Below, piece after piece: positions 1-12,925 of a stretch of 64,000 bases of DNA. Position 1 is the stretch's first letter; each line of letters begins with the position of its first letter. Location of the stretch: contig JARFJB010000754.1 of the NCBI GenBank assembly GCA_036346205.1, positions 947,501 through 1,011,500 on the forward strand, read 5' to 3'. Origin of the DNA: Vesta saturnalis (Eukaryota > Arthropoda > Insecta > Coleoptera > Lampyridae). Both the position numbers and the translations under genes were made by a program. A model generated the notes under the pieces. It was given only the letters and a program-made list of their open reading frames with translations, did not search any database and was not told the origin of the DNA.

Positions 1-818
1 GCACACGCAGACACGCCGACAGCGCACGACAACACGCGACACAGACACGCAGCCACTCATACACTCAGACACGCAGGCACGCAGACACGCATGCACGCAG
101 ACACGCAGGCACGCAGACACGCCGACATGCAGACAAGCAGACGCGCAGGCGCACAGACGAACCACCACACGGACACAAGGACACGCGGACACGCAAACAC
201 GCAGACGCACAGACGCACCGGCACACGTACACACGGACACAGACACTCGGACACACGGACACACAGAGACTCCGACACAGACACGCAGACGCGCAGACAC
301 GCAGACGCGCAGACGCACAGACGAACCGCCACACGGACACACAGACACGCAGACACGCAGACACTCGGACACTCAGACACACCGACACGCAGAGACGCCG
401 ACACGCAGACACGCAGACCCGCAGACACGCAGACGCACAGACGCACAGACGCACCGCCACACGGACACACGGACACACAGATGCACAAACGCACCGACGC
501 ACAGTCACACCGACACAGTCACACCGATACAACGACACACCGACACAGCGACACACCAACACACAGATACACCGACAGACTGACACATAGACACACAGAC
601 ACACTTACACACACACACGTACGCGCGCATACACGCACGCGCGTACCCACGCACGCACGCACGCATGCGCACGCACGCACGCACGCACCACGCACACACA
701 CACACACGCACGCGCGCACGTAGACGTACGCGTACACGTACACGTACTTGTACACGTGCGCGTACACGTACAAATACACGTACACGTACACATATACAGG
801 CACACACGCACGCGCGCA
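1..818. repeat. CA-rich minisatellite in three blocks
   Basis: The sequence is an imperfect tandem array. From 1 to about 600 the unit is an octamer close to ACACGCAG with many one-base variants. From about 600 to 720 it changes to ACGC/CACA units. From 722 to about 800 it becomes a hexamer close to TACACG (ACGTAC steps). Stop-free frames of up to 210 codons run through it on both strands because the units lack stop codons; their products are pure Arg/Thr/His or Cys/Val repeats and I do not treat them as genes. The array begins before the window. Confidence 0.95.
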
Positions 819-1259
819 ATACTCCACTAAATTATTTTTACTGTTTGGATCTCGACAGATCTGATCAAATGGGACCAAAGTTGCCCTACATAGCGGCCGT
901 TTCAAACGTACTTTCCAGGAGAAAATTTACAGGTTTTTCTTTCCGTAATAATTAGTAATTTCTTAATTAGTGAATTTCAGTTGACCAATCTTACGAAAAA
1001 AAAATTCAATGCTGGTTATGACTAACAAACTTGTTCGCACTGAAGATACAAAAATTTGATAATTTTTAATAAATCATCACAACGATATAATAGATGATAC
1101 GTAACCGAACTTAATAAGTATGCCATCAATTAGTGAAAACAGATTTGAAGAAGGTTAAACGGTTTATTTTGTTATTGTGAATACGACCATTGACTTTTCG
1201 CCTCAATCTATGAGAAATAGGTGATGTGTAGAGGTGAATGAAGTATACATTGCAGGTGA

Positions 1260-2820
1260 ACGTAATAAATGCTTTCCAAATGGCATCCATATTACCGCAG
1301 GTGAGGCATTAAAAATGGCAAAGCGAAAAAGTGTGTTAAACGGTATGGATTGGTATCTCCTGGGTAATGTGGACTAGAATGAAAGTGAAAATTCAAAAAA
1401 TCACGTTCTAGGAGAGTTTGGAGGTTCAAGAGTAAATGAGAATCGTGAACTCCTGGTGAATAATTGTGCAAAAACAAATCTGTTTCTATCTAATGCACTC
1501 TTTAAATGTAAAAGTGTTCATATGTGAAGACTGTGAATCTAAAAGCATGACTGAATGTGAGACGGATCATTTTTCGATTGTATCTAGTATGATTAGGACA
1601 CACGTGGGGAAAGAATTTGAAGGTGGTGGGGACGTCCAGAATTAAAGTAGCGAAACTGATAGCTGACGATCTGAGAATAAGGGGTACAGAAGCTCTGAAA
1701 AACAAACGAATAACGGTGGTATTACAAGAAGATGGATGTGCTTGTAAGACCCTGTTATTAATTGCGCTGCACAGATATGTGGAAGGGCAAGAAAATTTTG
1801 AAAAGTATGGAAATGGGAGTAACTGACTGAAGAGTTAAAACAAGGAGAATGCCGAAGAGATAAATAATGAAGCTAAGGAGAATACTGAATTGAACGAGGT
1901 AAAGAAAGCTGTACAAACGTTGTAAGAATGGTATAGTTACAGGTGAGAAATAAATTGCTGCTGAAGTACTGAAAAATTGTGTATATTATTTAATACATGA
2001 ATCAAGCGTAGAATTGTGCCGATCAATTGGAAAAGTGCGATTATTGTTCTGTTGCATTAGGGTAAGGAGAGTAAGAGTGAATATAAAAACTGTAGAGAGT
2101 GTACTTGGTAAGGTATTTGGAAACGAATGCGTGGGCAGATGATTGCTATGCAGAGCTGATTGAAAAGTGTTTACTAGAAGTAAATAATCTGTGATGTGAG
2201 TTGGAGAAAACGTATGACCGAGTGTGTAGGAGAAGCTTTGGAATATTTTTAAGTACGTATGGTGTGAGTAAATGGCTGGTAAATGGAATAAGTGCTTATG
2301 ACGGTATTCAAGCATGTGATAGATGTGCACTCATTTGCATGTACTGATGTAAATGGTTTAATGTTTAGCGACGTGAATGTACGATTGTTGGTGCGAAGCT
2401 ACGAGAGAGCTACAATCAGTGCTGAGCAAACTTGAATGAAATTTATGATAGTATAGAGCTAAGGGTCAACATTGGCAAAACGAGACAGGTAGAGTTTAAT
2501 CCTAAATATGAAAAAGATGTTAGCAGGTTTACCCTTCATGATGAAATTGTAGAACAAGATGATGAGTTCGTGTGTTTGGTAAAGATGATGAAATTAAGCG
2601 GTGTGTACAACAAGGAAAGTGATTGGCAGTATATGGGCCATAATGAAAAATGATAGTACGAGCATAACTGCCAAAGGAGCGGTGTACTATAGAGTGTTTG
2701 CCCCAGCAGTATTATATGGATGTGAGACTTGGGTATTCCAGAAAAAACACGAAAGTACAATTAATGCAGTGGGCATGAGATTTTTATGGTGCGTATGAGA
2801 ATGGATATCCGACTAAAATG
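1260..2820 (+). pseudogene. Non-LTR retrotransposon remnant (endonuclease and reverse transcriptase)
   Basis: Pieces in several frames read in order like the product of an insect LINE. Around 1380-1520 the reading VLGEFGGSRVNENRELLV followed by a Phe-Lys-Cys-Lys segment matches the end of an endonuclease/exonuclease/phosphatase domain. About 2200-2290 holds a stretch resembling the RT segment before the catalytic box (YDRVC, STYGVSKWLVNGI). About 2455-2530 resembles the segment after it (RVNIGKTRQVEFNP). About 2680-2800 gives VLYGCETWV and a following NAVGMRFLW, the usual C-terminal thumb motif. The catalytic YADD box is not readable. Stops and frameshifts show it is dead. RTE, Jockey or CR1-type affiliation cannot be settled by eye. 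Confidence 0.7.
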
Positions 2821-2829
2821 TTCAATGAA

Positions 2830-5230
2830 CCTTTGTGAAAACTACATAATAAATCGCAATTAAACAACACTTAAGTCCATACAAATTAGTAGTTTTACCG
2901 GTTATCCCGATTAACCAAATCCTTGCCAGCACCACTGGGACTATTTCTGCTTTCTGCCGTCAACCATCGGAGATTTACTGTATTGCAAATGAACTTGAAT
3001 CACTCTACGGTAAATTATTAAATGTATTATTCTGCTTTGTTTTTAGCTAAACGACCAGAAGGATTTTGTAATCTATTTACTACTCGTACTAGTTTACTCG
3101 TTACTCTACCTATCAGTGTTATTATCTTAGTCTTCCTGATCGCATCTCTTCTCCTAACAAATGTCCTTCATGGAGTGTGAACAATGATCACTCTTCAAAC
3201 GTATGCGTACTTCTTCTGTTTATGAATCTCTTTCTGGGTAATAGTTGTGCTTAAAGAACAATGCTATCGAATTATTGCGCGGAACCATGACCCTCTTCCC
3301 TCTGGTAATTTCAGGATTACGAAAACCGTTCTAGAAGAATAAAGGACCTAGATGTCGGGTACCAATTTACTAATAATTTAAAAATATTATCAATCTATAG
3401 CAGAAAGGTTAAAAAATATAAGAGTTATGCACGTCACAATACGTAATGTAATTTAGATAGCGTCACATGACTTACTTTAAAATTGTGATAGTGTGGTTAA
3501 TTTCTTCTAAAAAATCTTCAGAAATACCTTCAAAATTATGTTTCAGTAACAAGCCCGTTTTCTAGCTCATACCTGCATTCAAAGGTAGTGTACAATACCG
3601 TTTAATATATTTTAATCCGTAGAGCCTTTAAATTTTTCAACCTAACCAAAACTTGGAGATAATTTTAATTATGGTTGTTTCATTCTTCGTATTTTCATCA
3701 AGCAATCCCTCTTCTATGACAGAACAAGATGAATATTTGTGGACAACAGCTTATACGTTTTTTGAATGTGCCCAGTCTGAAGGATGAATTAAGTAATTTA
3801 ATTTTAAGTTTTAACAATTTCAAATTGTTCTGTCCGTTTTTTAAGCGATTGTGGCAAAACAATTTGATCTGTTGTAAGTAACATCGCCGTTTTCATAAAA
3901 TTTTAATACATTTCTATACTTTTTTTTATTTCTGACCATTAGGTTATATTAAACAGTGATTATAGATGAAATGTAATCAGATTTTACACTATAGTCTCCA
4001 TTCTGAATTGCACACACAGTAAACTGTGCTCGTCCACCAAATCAAGCCGTAATTTATCCAGTGGCGCTGCAAACTGTCATTATTTTTAATGCTTATGTTG
4101 TAGTAATAGTATTTGTGGTGCAAATTTAAATTTCCTTGCTTTAAATATTAACATAACGGTAATATGGACGTTTTGTGAGTAACTGCATTACGTAATTGTG
4201 AAATATAAAACGAAACATTTCTAAATTGGGGTTGAATGTTATCTTTTGAAAGTGGATCTTTGTAAACTTCTCATTCTTTCAACTGTGATGAAAATATTTT
4301 GGTCGTAAGTATATAGTAAAATACGCTGTTAATAGAAACTCATATTGTCCGATGTTTGACCACACTGTGTATTATAGCATTTTGCCTTGGCTAAGAGATA
4401 TTAAGGCATATTAAACTTATTTATAAAGAGCTTGTCCTTCCTATAAAACTATTAAAAGCTAACATATATAGTTCGATCCATTCGCACTCCAACCCATTGT
4501 CAAAAAAAAATTAAAAAAAGTAATTCACAAAACAAAATATTTGAAAATGACAAATACCATGTAAGGTTGTTTTGATGCACCCTGTATGTCTAGTATTTTG
4601 ATAACGTATGTAACGTGTTTTGAATGTAGCTGAAGTTAGTTTGCATGAAAAGAATTTTTTTTGTGTATGTGTAATGTAAGTTGGTATAATTGATACGCCA
4701 CTGGAATTTAGTGAGGCATTGGTTATCGAGTGAAGGAACATTTGAATGCTGTAGAAAGATTTTCGTTTTGAAAGCGTTAAATTTGGTTGAGAAATAATGT
4801 TTTGAGTAAATTTTTATTGATACGGCACTGGTGAAACTACTGGTCTTTGTGCTACTGTGTATGGAGGAATTTGGACTAAAGAAATGGTTGTAGACGTATG
4901 AGTGAGTGAGTTTATGGTATATTGATATTTTATTAAAGTACAGTAAGGAGTATGGATACAGATTTTTGCTTGTAGAAGTTTTTGTAATATGGTGCAATAA
5001 TGGTAAATCGATGCATGTTCAAGAATGAAGTTGATAGAATGTGAGGGAGTTCGTTAGATTGTGCGGAAACAGAATTCGCGCACATGCGATATTTGCATAG
5101 AAAGTTGAGGGATAATCTGGTTAATCTACGGTGTGAATGTAATTGCAATTGATGATTTCTTCGGAAAGTTTTCAGTGAATTTGCAAAGTAATTTAAGATG
5201 GCTACGTTTATTTCGCATCGTTGGCGTCTT
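2830..5230. other. No gene recognised (2.4 kb)
   Basis: AT-rich sequence. The open frames on the minus strand between 4511 and 5244 translate to low-complexity Ser/Thr/His/Phe-rich peptides with no recognisable motif. I see no splice-consistent exon, RNA gene or paired inverted repeat. Confidence 0.5.
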
Positions 5231-5344
5231 CTTTTACATTGCAACCTTCAACACGGCAAAGCAAGGCACGAAATACACGGTTGGGATAGGTGAATTTTGT
5301 TCTTAGCGCGAATTTATTGTGACGTATTGGGAATATGGAGGACA

Positions 5345-6356
5345 GAAGGTATATAAGCGAGTGTCAAATTTAAGGAGTTAGTTAGTTAGTTAGTTAGAGG
5401 TTTTAGATAGTTCAAGCAGACCTTGAGTAAGAGTCGCGCACGCGTTGCTTAACCATTAGAATGGTTAGTGTCGGAGTTTATTTGTGAAAATTATAGTTTT
5501 AGCAGGGCATGTATAGCGACTGCATTAACCCATAAGGGGTTTAATCGTATAGACGTTCACAAATAAATAATTTAATATATTGTGAGTTGAAGGAAAACAT
5601 TAGTAATTTTCTTCAAGGAAAAAGTGCTTAGGCAGATTAGAAGTTAACACAGCAAATATTTTGTTATTAGCGTTCAATTGTGGGACGCGTGACCTAATAT
5701 TATTAGAAAGAAAACTGAAGGTAACCATTTAAGTGACCGAAAGAAAAGTTTGTAAAATTTAGTTAAGTTATTGGTGATCATCATTAACGCTGAATGTATA
5801 CAATCGTTAGCAATACCAAATTGATTGTTTAAAAGCAAATAAGAGCTTTAATGTGGAAGTAACCATTTTTGCATTGTGGTAAACGTTTTGAAGGACAAAT
5901 AGCACAGCATAAGGTAATGTGATATCAGGAATTCGAGTGAACAAACCATAGACACTGCGTTAGTAAGTACTACAGCCGAGTGCGTAGCGCGAATACGGCT
6001 ACCTTTTGTGTTTTTGGGCATAGTTCATCTAAGAATTAAAAATGATTAATTAAGGTAATGCATAAGAATTAGATTTAAATTTTATTGAACCAAGACAAGT
6101 ATGATTTTCTTTTAAGTACATTTTTTTGTTATTGTTGCGTTAATTACGGTTCATTCAAAAAAAAAAAGGTAATCGAACTTTAGTTATTTTGTTGTTTTTA
6201 GTGTTAGGAATTGGGTAATTTTAGTCTTAACGTATCGATGTGTATGGCGGTTTCTTGAAACCACGCCGTTGTACATATTTATATGTGAATTTGTCAATAA
6301 ATATCCACTGTTTAATTTATTTTGGCGTTTATTTGTGTCAATTGTGTGCCTAACTG
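5345..6356 (+). other. Possible solo LTR or LTR-like promoter/terminator unit
   Basis: A TATA box (GGTATATAAGCG, about 5350) is followed about 30 bp later by a GTTA tetranucleotide run (5379-5398). About 950 bp later comes a polyadenylation-type signal (CAATAAATATCC, about 6296) followed by GT/T-rich sequence and an end reading AACTGGTTACA. There is no long open frame between. This order resembles an insect LTR, but I cannot find its 5' boundary, a target-site duplication, or an adjacent primer-binding site. It could equally be an unrelated promoter followed by chance signals. Confidence 0.3.
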
Positions 6357-6359
6357 GTT

Positions 6360-7500
6360 ACACCTTCTGATAAGTGAAATTAGTCTTTGCATATTTTCGA
6401 ATTTAAGGATCGATTGGAAATTGCGTAATAAGCCAGATCGATCACAAAATTTCATTTTAGCTTTGAAATATTAATATTAATGCAGAACACTACTAACAAA
6501 GCACTTAAATGAATGTCTAAATACGATTTTAAAGATAAAGTGATAATAAAATATAAAGATACAAGAACTAACCGCTCTATGTTTGAATTATTCGGCAACC
6601 AGCGAATATTTTGTTGAGATAACAATTCATTGTTAAACCGATTTCGTTTATTTTATTTAGAATTTTCTAAATTGGGAATATTTATTTAATTCAAAGTTTG
6701 ATAGCAGTTAGAAATAAAAATTTACAGGTATACAAGGGACACTTAAAAAAGTATTCGGGTTAACGTCTTACGATTTGGGAATTTTCATTTGTACAGGGTG
6801 TGTTCAAAAAGTTTACGACGACCCGTGTATTACAGAATTTTCTTACGCTTTTGGATCAATTTATTTCGAAGTGTGATTGAATTTGAATGGTGAATGGTTT
6901 TGCTAAGTAGGCTGTAATCCTGTCTTCCGCAGTTAGATAGGATTAATTTACCATCCCGCCTAAGATTTATTTTAGCAAAATTTAAGATTGTAGTGGCGCC
7001 TAGAGCCAATTTTTCCTGGACTGAGCTTTATGAGTTGTAGATCAATGGTCAGGGTAAGCTGTTTGAACTACTTTTCAATCATTTTACTCCTTATATCTAC
7101 CACGCCCATTTCCACTGTAGCTGGCTTGGCAACCCGCTTATTTCGGTAAGCATACGCGACGCCTAGTGCTCTTTCGTGATGTAACAACCACAAGCGTAAT
7201 TCTTACTTTGATTATGTACTATTTAATGCTAAAGTCTCCAATTTTCCTATCCTGCATATAGAGTAAAATCGTTTTCCCTTTTATTTTGCAGAAACAAATG
7301 TAATCTTTCCCTACAAGTTAAAATCTTTTGAAAACTAAATAGTAAAGATAACATGGAAGTAAAGCTTACAATCCTATGCATTAATATTACTTATGCAGAG
7401 AGGGGTGAAGGTGGAATGATCGCATAGTTGTACATATCACGTGGTCAATTTAAGTGAAGACATTAAAATATCCTGAAAAATAAACATCGTACGAAAACGT
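6360..7500. other. No gene; one orphan mariner-type end
   Basis: No coding sequence is recognised. At about 6794 the sequence TACAGGGTGTGTTCAAAAAG has the form of a Tc1/mariner terminal repeat pointing right, but no matching inverted end is found nearby, so it is probably a leftover half. Confidence 0.4.
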
Positions 7501-7536
7501 CCCAAATGAATGGAACCGCCACAACCTTTTGTTGTG

Positions 7537-7693
7537 GGAATGGGTGCGTGTGTGTGTCAGTGTCTGTCTTCGCCTTGTCTTTTCCTGTGTATGTGTCCGT
7601 GTGTTTGTATATGCAAGCTTGCGTGCGTGTGTGTGTGCGTGCACGTGTGGGTGCGTGTGTGGGCACGTGCGTGCGTAGGTGTGTGTATTTGTA

Positions 7694-7772
<79 letters not shown>

Positions 7773-8075
7773 GTGTTGTGTATGTGTGTGTATTGTGATG
7801 TGTGTGTATGTGTATGTGTGTATGTGTATGTGTATTGTGTATGTGTGTGTTGTATGTATGTATGTGTATGTGTATGTGTGTGTATGTGTATGTGTGTATG
7901 TGTTGTGTGTGTGTATGTGTATGTGTTGTGTATGTATGTGTATGTGTATGTTGATGTGTTGTGTGTGTATGTGTTGTTCTGTGTGTGTTGTGTTGTGTAT
8001 GTGTGTTTGTGTGTGTGTGTGTGTTGTGTGTTGTGTGTGTTTGTTGTTTTTTGTGTTGTTTGTTTATGTGTTGTG

Positions 8076-8118
<43 letters not shown>

Positions 8119-8345
8119 GTTATGGTTATGTTTGTGTATTAATATGTGTTGTAGTGCAGTGTGTATGTGTATGTGTATGTGCTGCTGTTCATTTGTGTGT
8201 TATGGGTTTGGTGTTATGTGTTTCGTATGGATGTGTATTGTGTCTGTATTTTGTTTTGTGCCTTGTTCCTTTGTCCGAGCCCTTGGCTTGTTTGTGATTT
8301 GTGTGTGTTGTGTGTTTGTGTGTTGCTGTGTGTTGTGTAATTGTC
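7537..8345. repeat. GT / TGTATG microsatellite
   Basis: The tract starts as TGTGTGTC/GTGCGT-type repeats. It passes through a clean TGTATG hexamer array (about 7686-7770), then mixed GT, TGTATG and TTGTG units, then pure GT (about 8080-8112), and decays by 8345. Open frames of up to 263 codons rich in Cys, Val and Tyr are artefacts of the repeat. Confidence 0.95.
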
Positions 8346-8928
8346 TTTGCTCCTGTGTATCGACTTAGTCCGGATATTAGGCTGTTTTGTTTTATTTAGT
8401 ATTTTGTGATGTATATTTTAAAGATATATTAAATATAAATGTCGATTATCAATGTTTGTAGTATGACGTGTGAGATTTTGGCAGAAAGTTTTTTTGGAAT
8501 TTAAGTGTATGTCAAATGTTTTTAACAGTTTAAAATTATTATTGACAAGATGTGAAGAATACTTTTTAAAGTAATTTCGATTTACAACTTTTCTGTATAA
8601 CGTATTTTGATAGAAAATTTTAACTAATTAATGTTGAATCTTAAGCTGTAGTTCAATATGTTTATTGGGAGGCTTTGGAAACTTGTTGTTGACAGACATG
8701 TGATATGAATATTTTTAAAGGCTAATTCGATTTAGCGTTCTTTGGTTTTAAATCTTGCCTATTTTGTACGAAGCACAATATTCTAAAATTACTATTATTA
8801 AATGTATTATTTGCTTCAATTGTACTTTTAGGTTGATCAGGTCGTTAGATATTTTCGGTTTCACTGTTTGTTTTTTGTGGATTCCATAAGAGGTCTATTG
8901 TGCGATGTTTGTTGACTGTTTTTTTAAT

Positions 8929-9480
8929 TTAATTTCCATGTATTAGACAACCCTGATCGGCGTCGCAGGTATTAAGGCTGTTTGGGTGTTTTTCGATTTC
9001 TACAGCTGTTCTTATTACTTTCTTGGTTAGATTTTCTGCTGATGTTATCCTTCTGGTCTCATCAAAGTTGATATTGTGTGATGTCGATTGGACATACTGT
9101 GGTACAGACGAGGTTGTGGTGTTTTCCCTTGCAGCTAATCGATGTTCTTCCAGCTTAGCACTGGTTCGTGTTTGTTTGACCTATGTACGTTGGGTCACAG
9201 TATGCACAATGAATCTCGTATATGGCTTGATCTTCTTGGTTGATTTTGATTTTTGGGTTAGGCGATATGGTTCCGATCTATTCATGCGTCTTAAATATCG
9301 TTTTGATATTTCTTAGAATTCTGCTGATCCGGTCTGTTGTTCCCTTTACTTGGGATAGGAGTACTTTGTTTGTTCCTCCTCTATTTCTCCTTCGGTTGGT
9401 CCCCTTTAGATGTTTTTCGGAGAATCTGGTGTGTAATAAAGCTGACTTTAGTGTTTTGACCACAACTACAAATAGTTTTC
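8929..9480 (-). pseudogene. Penelope-like element remnant, GIY-YIG endonuclease end
   Basis: Read on the minus strand, about 9240-9180 gives IYEIHCAYCDPTYIGQT, the start of a GIY-YIG endonuclease of the Penelope type (Ile-Tyr, Cys-x-x-Cys, Tyr-Ile-Gly). In a shifted frame the following part reads LEEHRLAARE, then SHNINFDETRR, then IEKHPNSLNT, ending at a stop at 8931-8929. This is the usual C-terminal half of the arthropod family. At least one frameshift separates the pieces and the reverse transcriptase is absent, so the copy is dead and 5'-truncated. It differs in sequence from the Penelope-like copy at 43282. Confidence 0.7.
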
Positions 9481-9499
9481 AAATCAAGTAGTCGTTTAA

Positions 9500-10270
9500 A
9501 TTGGCTATTAAATTAAAATTTCGTGCACCCCGGAAAAACACAGAAAAACTATTAGCTATGAAATTTCAGGCTGATCGAGGCACTAGGAATGGCATTTAAA
9601 TAAAAAAAATTATTCTTATCGAAATTGAGGTAACCAAGGTGTTCGACTAGGTTGCTGCAGTATCCATAAAAATCGCGAAAAACGTATACTCGTTTATACG
9701 TAATTTTAGATTGATTATCGAACTAAAAACGGACAAAATATATACGTTAAATATAAATGTGGCTAATAGCCATACGGTCAAGTGATCGGACTGGTAATGC
9801 GAGGAATGAGATTCCTAACTCCCGACGCGAACATTTTATTTTAATACGCATTTACACTTTAAACTGGTCGTAGTGCATTTCAAAACATTATTAAAATATG
9901 TCCAGAGCAGTTACTCTAGATTAGGATTACGATATGTATTATTTACTAGTAAGATTCTGTAAATTAATAATAACCAATAAAATCTACTTCAGAGGAAGTT
10001 AATCTATGTCTTACTATATCTGTATTTAAACAGTCGTGAGCATTAACAATGAATGTAATAGCGGGGTTATTCATAGTAGAACACGTGGAAAAATATTTTA
10101 AACTTTAGCACTTTATAGAACTATTAAATTATGACATTAATTTAGTTATGATCCAGAGAATTTGTTAAAGCATTCTGTCGATAATAATTAATATCAAATA
10201 CTTCGATTGTCATATATTAGATATATTTACTCTTAGTAGCGATCGGTTACATCGTATTCGTCAGAAAAAT
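9500..10270. other. No gene; possible tRNA-like patch at 9762-9832
   Basis: AT-rich. The only structured patch is at 9762-9832, where GGTCAAGTGATCGGACTGG and a later GAGATTCCTAACTCCC resemble degenerate Pol III A and B boxes followed by a TTTTATTTT run. It could be the head of a tRNA-derived SINE. I cannot fold a convincing cloverleaf. Confidence 0.25.
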
Positions 10271-10271
10271 A

Positions 10272-12793
10272 TACAGGGTATTTCTTAATAACATGCTAAC
10301 ATTTAAGGAGGTTATTCTTAGACCATCTTGAGAAAAAACTTAATATGCTTAACTTTTGAACTATAGGGTGCTAAAGTTTTAAGAAAAATTCTTTATATGG
10401 TAACCTTGGTATGGTTTTAGATATTTTTGTGAAAAGTAGGCATTGTGTATGCATCAAAATGCATTTTTTGCTGTACAATATAATTTTTTATTCTTGTCAG
10501 TGGCGTTCGTGCGTAATTTGCAGGGAAAAGTGATACGCCACTGCTTTTTCTGAGAAAGTAAAAATTATTTTAGAAATCCTTATTCCATTCTTAGCAAACC
10601 TGGTCTCTTGGTTTTTTTTCGTTTGATGTTTGGTTTTCACCTAAAAAATAAAATTCATTCATTTGCACGTTGTTATGAAATTGGGGATTATCAAAAATTA
10701 AAAACGTATCTAGTAGGTAAGAAGCAGATTTTGTTTTGTAAACATAAAACAGTTTTGACAGTTGTCTACCTCGTCTAGTTATTAAAATTAACAATATTAT
10801 TAAGAAAACTTGGTTCATTTTACGAATTCTGAGTTTGCAGATATGCATTACATGTATTGGCTAAGTGATGGTAACGCACTGTAAGCCCGGCGGTTGCATA
10901 AAGACCGCATTCTAAATATTCCGGATGCACGAACATTTTCAAACATCCATAGAAGGTTGTTCGAAAAGTAAAGTTTTGAACCAGGCAATCATCTTAAAGG
11001 TGTACAACGTACTGTAAGAATACCAGAAATTGAGGTAGCTGTTTTGATCTCAGTTTAGGAAGATCCTGGGTTAAGTACATGAAACATTGGGAATCATTTG
11101 AATATCTCACATATTCTGGTTTAGAAAATTCTCCATAGCCTTTTATTATATCCCTACCATATCAACAGGTTAAGCCCCTACTTCTTCGCGACTTTCCATT
11201 ACGGGCGAGCTTTTGCTGAACTTTGCTGATATTTTATTCACCGATGAAGTCAATTTTTCCAGAAACGCCATCCCAAAGTTTCACAGTAATCATTTCTGGG
11301 CTGAAAACCCCAGACGGAATATTATAATCGCCTCAACAGGAGCAGTTTTCCGTTAACGTGTGGGCTGAAATATGCAGTAGTTATTTAATTGAATGGGCAT
11401 AATTACCAGCAGTTTTTCGAAGAAGAATTATCAGATTTAATGTTCTCATTTTAGTAGAAATCGACTGTGGTTTATGCACGATGGGGCGCCAGCGCACTTA
11501 AGCGCTCTAGCGAGCGAATATTTAAACCAAAATTACAATAACCGCTGGATAGGTCGCGGAGGACCACCTAGCTTCCCGGACCTCAACAGTTTAGATTATT
11601 TCCTGTGGGGTCTTAAAACATTGATTTACAGCAGATCAGTTCATACTGAAGAGCAGTTGAGAAATCGCATCATTTAAAAATTATTCTCTTAAAGAAATTA
11701 TTATTTAACGTTACATAAATTTTTTTTCTCTTAAGTGGTCTGATCTGAATTTGATTTTATTTTATTTTTATGCAAAAAACGTAATACGTTAAAAGGAAAA
11801 CATCAAGAGACCGAATTTGCTCAGAAACGATTGAGATTTTCAAAAATAATTTTTACTTTAAGGAAAACAGTGGCGTATCACTTTTTCTTTAAAATAATTC
11901 AGTGCAAATCCCGCACGAACTGCACTGGCAAGAGCAAAAAATTATGTTGTACGTGGTGCCCCGTTTTCATGTGTTTTATGGGGTTTTTGATTATGAGTGG
12001 AGATAGAAGGTTGCGGTTTTGGCAATAGTTGGCTACTTTTTGATAAAACAAAAGATGCCATAATTACATTTGTCATCGCCCTCCTACTTTCTGAGCTACA
12101 GGGTGATCTTGAAAAATTGTTGTTTTCAAACATACCCTGTATCTCAGTTATTTGAAAAGTTACCGTAAACGTGAATACGGACTTTTATAGGATTTTCAAC
12201 GTAGAATCCAGTAATGTGATTAGATTTTTATGAACACAACTGTTTTTTAGCTGTTGACCAAAGTTATAGCCTATATTTATTTTGACAAATAACGTGACAA
12301 TTTAGGAATTTTTAAAAGGTCGTTCTTATTATAGTAGGCTGTAACGGAGTGCTTGACAACAAAAGATTAATTCGCTTTTTTATTTTAACGTTTACAATAA
12401 CTTTTCACATAACCGAGATACAGGGGATGAAAATAACTTTTCAAATTACCCTGTGGCTCAAAATGCAAGAGTGCTATGACAAATGTAATTTTGTTTCATC
12501 AAAAAGTAGTCAACTATTGTGAAAAACCGCAACCTTCTATTTCTAATCATAAGCGAAAAACCCCATAAAACACATGAAAACTGGATACCCGGTACACACA
12601 GCAAAGAATACCTTTTGCTGCATAGAAGATGCGTACTACGTTTCACAAAAATATCTAGGGTCATACCAAAACTTTAGCACCCAGTAGTTCAAAGGTTACG
12701 ATCTTTAGGACATGTTCATATGAAGTTTTTTTCTCAAGTGGACCTCAAAAAAAGCTCCTTAAATATTAGCATTTTATTAAGAAACACCCTGTA
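10272..12793. mobile_element. Long-TIR mariner-superfamily element A
   Basis: The left end reads TACAGGGTATTTCTTAATAA and the right end, reverse-complemented, TACAGGGTGTTTCTTAATAA, each at a TA. Similarity between the ends continues inward: the segment with GGTATGGTTTTAGATATTTT near 10410 matches the inverse of about 12650-12670. The inner part of the left arm (10490-10585, AGTGATACGCCACTG) reappears inverted at 11835-11960. A further inverted pair, 11950-12160 against 12419-12600, gives the right half its own hairpin. The element is therefore 2.5 kb with complex nested arms. It holds the remnant transposase described separately. Confidence 0.8.
10843..11677 (+). pseudogene. Transposase remnant of element A (DUF4817-type, mariner superfamily)
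   Basis: The start reads MHYMYWLSDGNAL, then ARRLHKDR and SNIHRRL. This is the N-terminal helix-turn-helix region seen in insect DUF4817-containing transposases. After frameshifts come GVQRTVRIPEIE, then FTDEVNFS (first catalytic Asp, about 11240), HFWAENP, HDGAPAHL (second catalytic Asp, about 11478) and RWIGRGGPP...LDYFLWG (third catalytic region). Part of the usual WPARSPDL block between WIGRGGP and LDYFLW is shortened by about four residues. Stops and frameshifts make it non-functional. In life the family cuts and pastes DNA between TA dinucleotides. Confidence 0.8.
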
Positions 12794-12925
12794 TACCATT
12801 TATCATGTAAATTATATTATTCAAATAATTTATTGACATTAAATACAAAGAATTTAAGATGAAATACACTTGGCAAAATTTTTACCGTCCCTGGTTAACT
12901 CAATAAAAGGTATAAATTCAACTGT

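Noticed and set aside
57..955. Long open frames on both strands in the CA-rich array
   Set aside because: They are translations of a stop-poor tandem repeat with no complexity and no gene context.
4511..5244. Minus-strand open frames of 76-135 codons
   Set aside because: Low-complexity Ser/Thr/Tyr/His-rich, overlapping one another in different frames, no motif.
7450..8368. Cys/Val/Tyr-rich open frames of up to 263 codons
   Set aside because: Products of the GT-rich microsatellite.
9023..9491. Plus-strand open frames of 97 and 83 codons
   Set aside because: The minus strand of the same region reads as a Penelope GIY-YIG endonuclease, so these are shadows.
9762..9832. tRNA gene at a patch with A/B-box resemblance
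   Set aside because: No convincing acceptor or anticodon stem; kept only as a possible SINE head.
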